Of a stretch of DNA of 64,000 nucleotides, positions 6,399 through 15,258 are shown in pieces. The stretch's first letter is position 1. Every line of letters starts with the position of its first letter. The notes beneath the pieces were generated by a model. That model made no database searches and had not been told where the DNA came from. It worked only from the letters and a program-made list of their open reading frames with translations. The stretch spans positions 1 to 64,000 of the forward strand of contig JAETNT010000006.1 in NCBI GenBank assembly GCA_021772025.1, written 5' to 3'. Made by a program: the position numbers and the translations under genes. Origin of the DNA: Enterocloster bolteae (GTDB lineage Bacteria > Bacillota > Clostridia > Lachnospirales > Lachnospiraceae).

Positions 6399-7904
6399 TT
6401 ATTGGCCGGCATAAGAGATGCCGAGAATTTCCAGCTCTTTTTCGTTCAGTCCTATGCCGCGGAGCATCAGGCGGTTTCCACGCAAAGCTTCGATAGAATT
6501 AATTCCCATGCCTCCCAGTAGTTCTTTGATTTCATGATTCCATGCCGTCATCAGGTTTACCAGGCGCTGACTTCCGATTTCCGGATCAAGCCTTTTTACA
6601 AGTTCAGGGCGCTGAGTAGCGATTCCCCAGTTACAATTTCCGCTTTGACAGGTCCGGCAAAGATGACATCCCAGAGCCAGCAGAGCGGCAGTGGCAATAT
6701 AGCAGGCATCGGCGCCCAGGGCAACGGCTTTCACAACATCTGCCGCGGTTCGAATACTCCCTCCGACCACCAGAGATACATGACTGCGGATCCCTTCGTC
6801 CCGAAGCCGCTGGTCAACAGCAGCCAGAGCCAGCTCAATAGGAATTCCTACATTATCACGGATCCTGGTAGGAGCCGCACCTGTGCCTCCGCGGAAACCG
6901 TCAATGGCAATAATGTCGGCGCCGCTCCTTGCAATACCGCTGGCAATTGCGGCAATGTTATGAACGGCCGCAACCTTGACAATAATCGGCTTTTTGTATT
7001 GGGTAGCTTCTTTTAAAGAAAACACAAGCTGGCGTAAATCTTCGATGGAGTAAATGTCATGATGGGGAGCCGGGGAAATGGCATCGGAGCCCTCGGGTAT
7101 CATTCTGGTGCGGGATATATCCCCGACAATTTTTGCTCCCGGCAGATGGCCGCCGATACCTGGTTTTGCTCCTTGTCCCATTTTAATTTCAATAGCGGCG
7201 CCGGCGTTGAGATATTCCGCATGAACTCCAAAACGTCCGGATGCAACCTGAACAATGGTATTTTCTCCATAGCAATAAAAATCCTCATGGAGGCCGCCTT
7301 CGCCGGTGTTATATAAAATGCCTAGTTTGGAGGCCGCCAAAGCCAGGGATTGATGAGCATTGTAACTGATGGAGCCATAACTCATTGCCGAGAACATAAC
7401 GGGCATGGAAAGTTCCAGCTGGGGCGGAAGCTTGCAGGTTAACCTGCCGTCAGGAGTACGCTGCACTTTCTGGGGTTTCTTTCCCAGATAGACCCGGGTT
7501 TCCATCGGCTCTCGCAAAGGATCGATAGAAGGGGCCGTTACCTGAGAAGCATTCAGCAGAAGCTTATCCCAATACACGGGAAAAGGTTTGGGATTGCCCA
7601 TGGAGGATAAAAGGACGCCGCCGGTGTTTGCCTGCTTATAAAGCTCTTTAACCGTATCGCTTTGCCAGTTTGCGTTTTCGCGGAGGGTACAATCGCTTTT
7701 TACGATTTTTAAGGCTCTGGCAGGACAGAAAGAAACGCAGCGCTGGCAGTTTACACATTTGCTTTCGTCGCATTTCATCCTATGAAGCTGGGGATCAAAT
7801 TGATGTACTCCATTGGCGCATTGCTGCTGGCAGATTTTACAGACAATACATTTATTCTCGTTTCTGATAACTTCAAATTCAGGGTAAATAAACTCTATAC
7901 TCAT
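6399..7904 (-). CDS. Ferredoxin-type glutamate synthase, FMN/Fe-S subunit
   Basis: 501 residues. Residues 19-70 contain two CxxCxxCxxxC clusters, a 2[4Fe-4S] ferredoxin-like module that the bacterial NADPH enzyme's alpha chain lacks. Residues about 80-480 form the FMN-binding synthase barrel (PVMFSAMSYGSIS; KMGQGAKPGIGGHLPG; GFRGGTGAAPT), and a later cysteine group (CHLCRTCQSGNCNWG, about 415) matches the Fe-S loop of GltB. It transfers ammonia from glutamine to 2-oxoglutarate with electrons most likely delivered by ferredoxin, since no NAD(P)H-binding GltD is present. The start overlaps the glutaminase stop by one base (TGATG). Confidence 0.92.
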   Translation of the reverse strand: MSIEFIYPEFEVIRNENKCIVCKICQQQCANGVHQFDPQLHRMKCDESKCVNCQRCVSFCPARALKIVKSDCTLRENANWQSDTVKELYKQANTGGVLLSSMGNPKPFPVYWDKLLLNASQVTAPSIDPLREPMETRVYLGKKPQKVQRTPDGRLTCKLPPQLELSMPVMFSAMSYGSISYNAHQSLALAASKLGILYNTGEGGLHEDFYCYGENTIVQVASGRFGVHAEYLNAGAAIEIKMGQGAKPGIGGHLPGAKIVGDISRTRMIPEGSDAISPAPHHDIYSIEDLRQLVFSLKEATQYKKPIIVKVAAVHNIAAIASGIARSGADIIAIDGFRGGTGAAPTRIRDNVGIPIELALAAVDQRLRDEGIRSHVSLVVGGSIRTAADVVKAVALGADACYIATAALLALGCHLCRTCQSGNCNWGIATQRPELVKRLDPEIGSQRLVNLMTAWNHEIKELLGGMGINSIEALRGNRLMLRGIGLNEKELEILGISYAGQ

Positions 7905-8998
7905 CAGAATGTCCCTTCCTTTACTTTTACGATTACAGGTTTGCCGCCGGCAGGAGACCAGATATTTTCAGCGTCAGGCTCCATTGTACGAATGGCAGCT
8001 TCTTCACTGGCAATGAATACCCGGTCGCCTTTTTCGCCGACAACCATAGAACGCAGCTTTAAACGGTCATTAAGGGCCATTAGACCGCCATTAAATCCCA
8101 GCACGATGGAAAAGGGGCCGGTTATCAGAAGACTTGGAAACATGGTACGCAGATAGGTATATTTTTTCTGCTCTTCGGAGTCTGTTTTAGCGGCGATGGT
8201 ACTCCAGAACGGGGCGGCAATTACGCCTGCCGTTTCATCAAGAGTAAGTCCCTGCACACGAAGGAGATAGTCGATAATATAAGTAATGACCTCCGTATCG
8301 GTCTGAAGAGTACATTTATAGCCGAACATTTCAATAAACCTGCGGTTGGCATCATAAGAAGAAATTTCACCGTTATGTACGACCGAATAGTCAAGCAGTG
8401 TAAAAGGATGGGCGCCGCCCCACCAGCCGGGGGTATTGGTTGGATAGCGCCCGTGAGCCGTCCAAGAATACCCCTCATATTCTTCTAATTTGTAAAATAC
8501 TCCTACATCTTCCGGAAAGCCTACTGCTTTGAAAGCGCCCATGTTTTTGCCGCTGGAAAAAACGTAGGCTCCCGGCATTTCTGAGTTGATTTTCATAACG
8601 GTTTTTGCAACAAATTCTTTTTCATCTAACTGCATGGATGTTAGTACGGATTTTAGAGGTGCAGCAAAATATCTCCATATAATAGGCTCATCGGTAATAG
8701 CCGGAATCTTACGGGTTGGGATAATTTCTGATTGTATAATCTCAAATCGTTCTTTAAGAAAAGCCTCGCAGTCCTTTCGCGTAGAGCGGGTATCAAAAAA
8801 CATGTGCAAAGCATAAAGCTCTTTATATTCAGGATAAATCCCGTAACCGGCAAAGCCGCCGCCTAATCCGTTGGAGCGGTCATGCATTGGTTTCATAGAA
8901 TTTGCGATCCGTTCACCGGACATTTTATTTCCTTCTTTGGAAATCACGGCTGCAATGGCACATCCGGAAGGGATTCGTACTTGGCCTTCCATTTTCAT
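7904..8998 (-). CDS. Glutamate synthase glutaminase (class II GATase) subunit
   Basis: 364 residues from ATG at 8998, chosen because GGGAGG lies nine bases upstream; an in-frame ATG at 9034 falls inside the leader terminator and is rejected. The class II (Ntn) amidotransferase fold is shown by a candidate nucleophile Cys13 (SGCAIAA, implying removal of a 12-residue propeptide), HGRYPTN and VVHNGEISS. It would hydrolyse glutamine and pass ammonia to the FMN subunit. First gene of the leftward operon (glutaminase, synthase, GXGXG, glnA, ANTAR). Expression probably passes through the 5' hairpin at 9022-9089. Confidence 0.88.
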   Translation of the reverse strand: MKMEGQVRIPSGCAIAAVISKEGNKMSGERIANSMKPMHDRSNGLGGGFAGYGIYPEYKELYALHMFFDTRSTRKDCEAFLKERFEIIQSEIIPTRKIPAITDEPIIWRYFAAPLKSVLTSMQLDEKEFVAKTVMKINSEMPGAYVFSSGKNMGAFKAVGFPEDVGVFYKLEEYEGYSWTAHGRYPTNTPGWWGGAHPFTLLDYSVVHNGEISSYDANRRFIEMFGYKCTLQTDTEVITYIIDYLLRVQGLTLDETAGVIAAPFWSTIAAKTDSEEQKKYTYLRTMFPSLLITGPFSIVLGFNGGLMALNDRLKLRSMVVGEKGDRVFIASEEAAIRTMEPDAENIWSPAGGKPVIVKVKEGTF

Positions 8999-9021
8999 CT
9001 GTTTATGCCTCCCTTTCAGAA

Positions 9022-9089
9022 AATAGAAAAGCAAAGGCGCTCATTTCAAGAGCAGATAACCATCTGCACAAAAAATGAACGCCTTTGCT
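9022..9089 (-). terminator. 5'-terminal terminator-like hairpin before the GOGAT operon
   Basis: On the minus strand AGCAAAGGCG (from 9089) pairs with CGCCTTTGCT (to 9030). Inside, TCATTT/AAATGA and GCAGAT/ATCTGC extend the helix around a symmetric internal loop and a GGTT tetraloop. TTTT, then a T-rich stretch, follows. It is predicted to start about five bases into the transcript and to end 32 bases before the glutaminase ATG, so it should act as an attenuator of the operon. Confidence 0.75.
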
Positions 9090-9100
9090 CATATCACTAA

Positions 9101-9129
9101 TTTATACACCTGCCTTCGGAATTTGTCAA
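9101..9129 (-). promoter_or_regulatory. Sigma-A promoter of the GOGAT/GlnA/ANTAR operon
   Basis: Reading leftwards: TTGACA (9129-9124), 17-base spacer, TATAAA (9106-9101). Transcription should begin near 9094, five bases before the long hairpin that ends in T's. Confidence 0.8.
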
Positions 9130-9153
9130 CAATATTTTGGGCAAAATTAAAGG

Positions 9154-9182
9154 TTGACAACTTTTTTAAATAGGTGTATTAT
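9154..9182 (+). promoter_or_regulatory. Sigma-A promoter of the GSIII/amidotransferase operon
   Basis: TTGACA (9154-9159), 17-base spacer, TATTAT (9177-9182). The predicted start is at 9189-9190, two or three bases before the hairpin at 9192. This would drive an operon of about 18 kb. Confidence 0.82.
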
Positions 9183-9191
9183 CACACCCAT

Positions 9192-9243
9192 AAAGGCAAC
9201 GGCGTCTTTGAGGTTAATACCTTAAAGGCGCCGTTGCCTTTTT
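9192..9243 (+). terminator. 5'-terminal terminator-like hairpin before glnN
   Basis: AAAGGCAACGGCG (9192-9204) pairs with CGCCGTTGCCTTT (9229-9241). The helix continues inside through CTTTGAGG/CCTTAAAG to a hexaloop TTAATA, and five T's end the right arm. It forms at the very 5' end of the transcript, about 105 bases before the glnN start, so it should block the operon unless bypassed. The hexaloop lacks the A1/G4 signature of known ANTAR sites. Confidence 0.8.
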
Positions 9244-9261
9244 AGATGGCAGGGTATCCAG

Positions 9262-9330
9262 CAAAACGCGCCAGCAACGCGTTTTGTCAGATTTCTATTT
9301 CAGAAAGGTTTCCCGGCTGCAACAGCCGGG
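9262..9330 (+). promoter_or_regulatory. Tandem leader hairpins upstream of glnN
   Basis: Two strong hairpins lie between the terminator and the start codon: CAAAACGCG/CGCGTTTTG (9262-9286, loop CCAGCAA) and CCCGGCTG/CAGCCGGG (9312-9330, loop CAA). Neither has a T-run. The second ends 17 bases before ATG, just ahead of GAGGAGGAG, so it could tune translation or be one half of a paired RNA recognition element. Role inferred. Confidence 0.55.
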
Positions 9331-9347
9331 GACGGTGAGGAGGAGTC

Positions 9348-11447
9348 ATGATGAAAAATGTTTCAGAGTATTTTGGATGTCTGGTATTTGATGACAGAGT
9401 GATGAAAGCAAATTTGCCGGCAAAGGTATACCAGTCTTTAAGAAAGACGATTGATGAGGGGGCGCGGCTTGATATTAGCGTAGCCAATGCAGTTGCAGCC
9501 GCCATGAAGGACTGGGCGGTTGCAAAAGGCGCAACCCATTATACCCACTGGTTTCAGCCTTTAACCGGCATAACGGCTGAAAAACATGACAGTTTTATTT
9601 CTCTGTCCCCGGACGGCGGAGTCATTATGGAGTTTTCCGGAAAAGAACTGATTAAGGGAGAGCCGGATGCGTCTTCATTTCCTTCCGGAGGGTTAAGAGC
9701 GACCTTTGAGGCAAGAGGATATACTGCATGGGATCCCACATCCTATGCCTTTATAAAGGGAAAGACATTGTGTATCCCTACTGCCTTTTGTTCCTATGGC
9801 GGAGAAGCGCTGGATAAAAAGACTCCCCTGCTCCGCTCTATGGAGGCGCTGAACAGACAGGCCCTCCGCATTCTCCGTTTGTTTGGACATGATGATGTAA
9901 AGTGTGTCCGCACATCGGTAGGCCCGGAACAGGAATACTTTTTGATTGATAAAGAAATGTACGATAAACGTCCTGACCTTCGCTTTACGGGACGTACCCT
10001 TTTCGGAGCAAAATCTCCCAAAGGACAGGAGATGGATGACCATTACTTCGGCGTGATTAAACCCAGGGTTGCGGCCTATATGGAAGAACTGAACAAGGAG
10101 CTTTGGAAGTTGGGAATCCTGGCCAAGACAGAACATAATGAGGTAGCGCCGGCACAGCATGAACTTGCCCCTATTTATACCACAACCAATGTTGCAACGG
10201 ATCATAACCAGCTAACTATGGAGATTATGCAGAAGGTGGCTGCAAAGCACGGACTGGTGTGCCTTCTCCATGAAAAACCTTTTGCAGGCGTTAACGGAAG
10301 CGGGAAACACAACAACTGGTCGATTGCCACAGACGCAGGGGTGAATTTACTTTCGCCGGGAGAAACGCCTTATGAAAATGCACAATTTCTGCTGTTCTTA
10401 TGCGCGGTAATAAAAGCAGTAGACGATTATCAGGATCTGCTTCGGCTTTCAGTGGCAACCGCCGGAAATGATCACCGCCTTGGGGCCAATGAAGCGCCTC
10501 CCGCAGTGGTATCCATTTTCCTTGGGGATGAATTAACCGGGGTCTTGGAAGCAATCGAAAATAATACGCCTTATGCAGGAGCCCAAAAAACTCAGATGAA
10601 ATTAGGAGTGGATGTTCTTCCGAAATTTAATCGGGATACCACGGACCGCAATCGGACATCGCCGTTTGCATTTACAGGAAATAAATTTGAGTTCCGTATG
10701 CTGGGATCCTCCAACAGCATCGCCTGCGCCAATATTATGTTAAACAGCGCTGTTGCGGAAAGCCTGAAGATCTATGCAGACAGGCTGGAAAAAGCTGAAA
10801 ATTTTGAAGATACCTTACATGAGATGATCCGTAAGACCATTAAAGATCATAAAAACATTATTTTTAACGGGAATGGCTATGATGATACATGGATAAAAGA
10901 AGCGGTTGAAAGGAGAGGCCTCCTGAACTACCGCACCACGCCGGATTGTATGCCCCACTTGCTGGATAAGAAAAATGTACAGATGCTGACTTCCCACAAA
11001 GTATTTTCAGAAGCAGAGCTAAAATCCAGATGTGAAATTATGCTGGACAATTACTGTAAGACCGTTGCAATTGAGGCCAATACCATGGCGGGAATGGCAA
11101 AGACGCAAATCGCTCCGGCAGTAGAAGCTTACACAATGGAACTTGCCAAAGCAGTTGCTGCAAAAAAGGCGGTGGACATTTCCCTGGCCTGCAGTTATGA
11201 AAGCGGCTTAATCAAAAAGCTGTCGGCTTTGATTGACAGGATTTCCATTCAAACCGAGGAGCTGGAGGATGTGCTGGCAAAACTTCATGATGCAGAAGAT
11301 ATTATGGAGGAAGCCAATCAGATCAGAGACGCCGTACTGGTAAAAATGGGAGAACTGCGGCTGGCCTGCGATGAAGCGGAAACAGTGACGGCTAAAAAGT
11401 ATTGGCCTTTCCCCACATACGGAGATTTGCTTTTTAGTGTTTATTAA
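9348..11447 (+). CDS. glnN: Glutamine synthetase type III
   Basis: 699 residues, the normal size of the large GSIII (GlnN) family found in Bacteroidetes, cyanobacteria and anaerobic Firmicutes, against about 450 for GlnA. Typical segments are [11 protein letters not shown] (about 205), the [18 protein letters not shown] box (about 262), [13 protein letters not shown] (about 305) and the [19 protein letters not shown] signature (about 437). It forms glutamine from glutamate and ammonia. The long C-terminal helical region (from about 560) is characteristic. First gene of an 11-gene run; a GAGGAGG site precedes ATG (an ATG follows immediately as the second codon). It supplies the glutamine used by the downstream amidotransferases. 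Confidence 0.96.
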   Translation: MMKNVSEYFGCLVFDDRVMKANLPAKVYQSLRKTIDEGARLDISVANAVAAAMKDWAVAKGATHYTHWFQPLTGITAEKHDSFISLSPDGGVIMEFSGKELIKGEPDASSFPSGGLRATFEARGYTAWDPTSYAFIKGKTLCIPTAFCSYGGEALDKKTPLLRSMEALNRQALRILRLFGHDDVKCVRTSVGPEQEYFLIDKEMYDKRPDLRFTGRTLFGAKSPKGQEMDDHYFGVIKPRVAAYMEELNKELWKLGILAKTEHNEVAPAQHELAPIYTTTNVATDHNQLTMEIMQKVAAKHGLVCLLHEKPFAGVNGSGKHNNWSIATDAGVNLLSPGETPYENAQFLLFLCAVIKAVDDYQDLLRLSVATAGNDHRLGANEAPPAVVSIFLGDELTGVLEAIENNTPYAGAQKTQMKLGVDVLPKFNRDTTDRNRTSPFAFTGNKFEFRMLGSSNSIACANIMLNSAVAESLKIYADRLEKAENFEDTLHEMIRKTIKDHKNIIFNGNGYDDTWIKEAVERRGLLNYRTTPDCMPHLLDKKNVQMLTSHKVFSEAELKSRCEIMLDNYCKTVAIEANTMAGMAKTQIAPAVEAYTMELAKAVAAKKAVDISLACSYESGLIKKLSALIDRISIQTEELEDVLAKLHDAEDIMEEANQIRDAVLVKMGELRLACDEAETVTAKKYWPFPTYGDLLFSVY

Positions 11448-11464
11448 ATACGGAGGTACAAGAT

Positions 11465-13045
11465 ATGTGCTCGATTATGGGTTATTGCGGCCCCGGCGCG
11501 GCCTTGGATAGGTTTCAGAAAGGATTCCGGAGAACGGTTTCAAGAGGTCCGGACGACAGCCGGATTGTGGATACCGGAAACGGCCTTCTGGGTTTTCACC
11601 GGTTAGCAATTATGGGACTGACTCCATCCGGTATGCAGCCCTTTAAGCTTGACAAAAATTATGTGGTTTGCAACGGTGAAATTTATGGATTTGAGAAGCT
11701 GAAAAAGGAACTTTCCGCCAAATATACATTTGAAAGCGATTCTGACTGCGAGATCCTTTTGCCTCTCTATAAAGAATATGGAACAGAGATGTTTTCCATG
11801 CTGGACGCGGAATTTGCCTGTATTATTTATGACGGCAGCACAGGGGAATATATTGCGGCAAGGGATCCTATCGGAATTCGTCCCCTCTATTATGGGTATG
11901 ATAAAAACGGTGTCATTATTTTTGCCAGTGAAGCAAAAAATCTGGTTGAGCTGACCGATAACATTATGCCTTTTCCGCCGGGACATTACTATAGAGGAGG
12001 CGAGTTTCACTGCTACTGTGACATCGCCGGGGCGGATACGATTTGCCGTGACGATTTGGAAACGGTTTGCCGGAATATTCACCGCAAACTGGTGGCCGGT
12101 GTAGAAAAGCGCCTTGTTGCAGATGCAAAAGTAGGATTTTTGCTTTCCGGAGGATTGGATTCTTCTCTGGTATGCGCTATTGCTGCAAAGAAAAGCAAAG
12201 AACCCATAAAGACTTTTGCCATTGGAATGAGTGAGGACGCCATTGATTTAAAATACGCAAAACAGGCCGCAGAATATATCGGCAGTGATCATAAGGAAAT
12301 TTACATGACGCCAAAAGACGTGCTGACATCCTTGGAAACCGTCATTGAGCTTTTGGGGACCTATGACATTACTACAATTCGCGCATCCATGGGAATGTAT
12401 CTGGTGTGCAAAGCAATCCATCAACAGACGGATATTCGAGTGCTTCTGACAGGTGAGATATCCGATGAACTATTTGGTTATAAATATACGGATTTTGCTC
12501 CCGATGCGGCTGCATTTCAAGAGGAAGCCAAGAAGAGAATCCGGGAGCTGCATATGTATGACGTTCTTCGTGCAGACCGCTGTATTTCAGTAAACTCGCT
12601 GGAGGCAAGAGTTCCCTTTGGCGATATTGATTTTGTAAAATACGTCATGTCTGTGGATCCCGAATTAAAACTTAACCGGTACGGAAAAGGAAAATATCTG
12701 CTCCGCCGCGCATTTGAAAAAGGCGGCTATTTGCCGGAAGAGATTTTATGGAGAGAAAAGGCGGCGTTTTCCGATGCAGTGGGCCACTCTATGGTGGACT
12801 ATTTAAAAGAATATGCAGAAGAAACCTATACAGATGAAGAGTTTGAAACTTTGCGCGTGAAATATACACACGCCAGGCCTTTTACAAAGGAATCCCTGTT
12901 ATACAGGGAGATTTTTGAAAAGTACTATCCGGGTCAGGCGGAAATGATTGTGGATTTTTGGATGCCCAACAGGGAATGGGAAGGATGTAATGTAAATGAT
13001 CCTTCCGCCAGAGTCCTGTCAAATTATGGGGACAGCGGAAAATAA
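11465..13045 (+). CDS. asnB: Asparagine synthase, glutamine-hydrolysing
   Basis: 526 residues. Cys2 directly after the initiator Met is the class II glutaminase nucleophile, followed by [16 protein letters not shown] and CNGEIY. The synthetase half starts near residue 215 with the SGGLDSS pyrophosphate loop, then [10 protein letters not shown]. It amidates aspartate with glutamine and ATP. The gene is 17 bases after glnN. It could in principle be another AsnB-like amidotransferase, but the domain order and size fit asparagine synthase. Confidence 0.93.
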   Translation: MCSIMGYCGPGAALDRFQKGFRRTVSRGPDDSRIVDTGNGLLGFHRLAIMGLTPSGMQPFKLDKNYVVCNGEIYGFEKLKKELSAKYTFESDSDCEILLPLYKEYGTEMFSMLDAEFACIIYDGSTGEYIAARDPIGIRPLYYGYDKNGVIIFASEAKNLVELTDNIMPFPPGHYYRGGEFHCYCDIAGADTICRDDLETVCRNIHRKLVAGVEKRLVADAKVGFLLSGGLDSSLVCAIAAKKSKEPIKTFAIGMSEDAIDLKYAKQAAEYIGSDHKEIYMTPKDVLTSLETVIELLGTYDITTIRASMGMYLVCKAIHQQTDIRVLLTGEISDELFGYKYTDFAPDAAAFQEEAKKRIRELHMYDVLRADRCISVNSLEARVPFGDIDFVKYVMSVDPELKLNRYGKGKYLLRRAFEKGGYLPEEILWREKAAFSDAVGHSMVDYLKEYAEETYTDEEFETLRVKYTHARPFTKESLLYREIFEKYYPGQAEMIVDFWMPNREWEGCNVNDPSARVLSNYGDSGK

Positions 13046-13079
13046 GCCGGAGACACTACTTAGAAGGAGGCAGAGGAAG

Positions 13080-13799
13080 ATGGAAAAACGCGGACAGTTG
13101 TATGAAGGAAAAGCAAAAAAAGTTTTTTTAACAGAGGATCCGGATGTTCTCATTGTTTCTTATAAAGATGATGCAACCGCTTTTAACGGACTGAAAAAGG
13201 GAACGATTGCGGGAAAAGGAGCAATCAATAATCGTATCACCAATCTGCTGCTGCAAAAAATGGAAGCAGCAGGAGTACCGACTCATTATATTAAGGAATT
13301 AAATGATAGGGAAACCGCAGTCCGCAAAGTGGAGATAGTTCCGCTTGAAGTAATTGTGAGAAATGTGGCGGCCGGGAGCTTCTCAAAACGTCTGGGCATC
13401 GCCGAAGGAAAAGAACTGGCGGAACCTACCATTGAATTTTCTTATAAAAATGATGAGCTTGGAGATCCTCTCATTAACAGCTATTTTGCAAGAGCCCTGA
13501 ATCTTGCAGATTCAAATGAAATAGAAGAGATAAAAAAGTATACATTTATGGTAAATGATATATTAAAAGAGGAATTTTTGAAAGCCGGACTCCGGCTCAT
13601 TGATTTTAAAATAGAATTCGGACGTTTTCATGGAAAGATTATTCTGGCGGATGAAATTTCACCGGATACATGCCGCTTATGGGATGCCAAAACCGGAGAG
13701 AAAATGGATAAAGACCGTTTCCGGCGGGATTTGGGAAATGTAGAAGAGGCCTATCTTCAGGTAGCTGAAAGGCTGGGATTAGAAACAGGGAAGGAGTAG
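13080..13799 (+). CDS. purC: SAICAR synthetase
   Basis: 239 residues from ATG at 13080, preceded by AAGGAGG; an upstream in-frame start inside asnB is rejected because it adds an unrelated tail. It condenses CAIR with aspartate in purine synthesis. Family features are the [14 protein letters not shown]-loop start, the [15 protein letters not shown] segment and the IDFKIEFGR signature followed by [15 protein letters not shown]. Isolated here from the rest of the inosinate pathway except purB, purA and purF. Confidence 0.95.
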   Translation: MEKRGQLYEGKAKKVFLTEDPDVLIVSYKDDATAFNGLKKGTIAGKGAINNRITNLLLQKMEAAGVPTHYIKELNDRETAVRKVEIVPLEVIVRNVAAGSFSKRLGIAEGKELAEPTIEFSYKNDELGDPLINSYFARALNLADSNEIEEIKKYTFMVNDILKEEFLKAGLRLIDFKIEFGRFHGKIILADEISPDTCRLWDAKTGEKMDKDRFRRDLGNVEEAYLQVAERLGLETGKE

Positions 13800-13806
13800 A
13801 CAGCTA

Positions 13807-15243
13807 ATGAGAACGGATATTTACCAGTCGCCTTTATGCGAGAGGTATGCAAGCAATGAGATGAAACAGATATTTTCCAATGACAGGAAATTTTCAACAT
13901 GGAGAAAGCTGTGGGTTGCCCTTGCAGAAAGCGAGAAAGAGCTGGGACTTCCTATTTCCGATGAACAGATTCAGGAGATGAAGTCTCAAATCAACTGTAT
14001 AGACTATGAAAAGGCAAAGGAATATGAAGGCCGGCTCCGTCATGATGTGATGGCCCATGTCCATACTTTCGGCGATGCCTGTCCTAAGGCTGCCGGAATC
14101 ATTCATTTAGGAGCTACTTCATGCTATGTGGGGGATAACACAGATATTATCCTTATGCAGAGCGCCCTGATGCAGATTAGGAACCTGCTTTTAAACGCAG
14201 TAGAGGCGCTTAGTAAGTTTGCAATGGAGTATAAAGCCCTTCCTACCCTGGCATATACGCATTTTCAGGCAGCACAGCCAACCACTGTAGGAAAGAGGGC
14301 GTGCCTTTGGATCAACGATTTGTTGTTTGATCTGGAACAGCTTGATTTTCAATTAAATCATTTAAAACTCCTTGGCTGTAAAGGAACTACCGGGACAGGC
14401 GCCAGCTTTTTAGAACTGTTTGACGGCGATGAAAAGAAGGTAGAGCAGCTGGAGCAGAAAATTGCAGATAAGATCGGCTTTTCTAAATGTCAGAGTGTAA
14501 GTGGTCAGACATATACAAGGAAAGCTGATTTTGCAGTATTACAGGTTTTGTCCGGGATTGCTCAGAGCAGTTCCAAATTCTCCGGCGATATCAGGCTGCT
14601 CAGCCACTTAAAAGAGGTGGAAGAACCTTTTGAAGAAAAACAGATTGGTTCTTCTGCCATGGCATATAAAAGGAATCCCATGAGAAGTGAACGGATTGCT
14701 TCCCTGTCCCGCTATGTGATCTGTGATCTGCAGAATACAGCAATTACCGCATCGGCCCAATGGCTGGAGAGAACGCTGGACGATTCGGCGAACAGGCGGT
14801 TATCGATACCGGAAGCATTTCTGGCAGCAGACGGAATTCTTAATTTGTATATTAATGTGGCCAGAGGGCTGAAGGTTTATCCGGCTGTAATAAAGAAACA
14901 TCTGGACGAGGAGCTTCCGTTTATGGCTACAGAAAATATCCTGATGTATTGTGTAAAAAACAAAGGCGGAGATCGGCAGAAATTGCATGAGATTATACGC
15001 AGGCATTCGGTTAAAGCGGCAGAACAGGTAAAACTTTATGGGAAGGAAAATGATTTGCTTGACCGGCTTAAAGCCGATGAGAGTCTGGGATTGACATCTG
15101 AAGAAATAGAATTATTGCTGGATCCTGTAAAATTTACAGGAATGGCGGAATACCAGTGTGAGAAATATATAACAGAGACCGTAAAACCACTGTTGGAGAG
15201 AAACAAACAGCGAGTTAGCGTTGCCGCACAAATTAGTGTCTGA
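13807..15243 (+). CDS. purB: Adenylosuccinate lyase
   Basis: 478 residues, seven bases after purC. It releases fumarate from SAICAR and from adenylosuccinate, finishing both aspartate-dependent nitrogen transfers. Features are LGATSCYVGDNTD (about 100), the TLAYTHFQAAQPTTVGKR region (about 151), and the fumarase-superfamily signature GSSAMAYKRNPMRSE (about 281) with the catalytic serine loop. The pairing of purC and purB just upstream of purA groups all three aspartate-using steps. Confidence 0.95.
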   Translation: MRTDIYQSPLCERYASNEMKQIFSNDRKFSTWRKLWVALAESEKELGLPISDEQIQEMKSQINCIDYEKAKEYEGRLRHDVMAHVHTFGDACPKAAGIIHLGATSCYVGDNTDIILMQSALMQIRNLLLNAVEALSKFAMEYKALPTLAYTHFQAAQPTTVGKRACLWINDLLFDLEQLDFQLNHLKLLGCKGTTGTGASFLELFDGDEKKVEQLEQKIADKIGFSKCQSVSGQTYTRKADFAVLQVLSGIAQSSSKFSGDIRLLSHLKEVEEPFEEKQIGSSAMAYKRNPMRSERIASLSRYVICDLQNTAITASAQWLERTLDDSANRRLSIPEAFLAADGILNLYINVARGLKVYPAVIKKHLDEELPFMATENILMYCVKNKGGDRQKLHEIIRRHSVKAAEQVKLYGKENDLLDRLKADESLGLTSEEIELLLDPVKFTGMAEYQCEKYITETVKPLLERNKQRVSVAAQISV

Positions 15244-15258
15244 AAGAGAGGGACAGGA

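Larger units (their letters stand above)
8999..9347. promoter_or_regulatory. Divergent nitrogen-operon control region
   Basis: This 349-base region separates the GOGAT/GS operon from the GSIII/amidotransferase operon. It holds two back-to-back consensus promoters whose -35 boxes face each other, two long terminator-like hairpins at the predicted 5' ends of both transcripts, and further plus-strand hairpins at 9262-9286 and 9312-9330 before the glnN ribosome site. No GlnR box (TGTNA-N7-TNACA) with both halves was found, nor hexaloops fitting the known ANTAR rule (A at loop position 1, G at 4). Confidence 0.75.

Noticed and set aside
9034..9034. ATG at 9034 as start of the glutaminase subunit
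   Set aside because: It lies inside the attenuator hairpin without a ribosome site; ATG at 8998 follows GGGAGG with ideal spacing.
9022..9330. Canonical ANTAR target (paired hairpins with A1/G4 hexaloops)
   Set aside because: The hexaloop TTAATA and the other loops (GGTT, CCAGCAA, CAA) do not carry A at position 1 and G at position 4, so a standard ANTAR element cannot be claimed.
9693..10205. 170-codon minus-strand frame inside glnN
   Set aside because: It is antisense to a conserved catalytic part of glnN, has no ribosome site and no recognisable domain.
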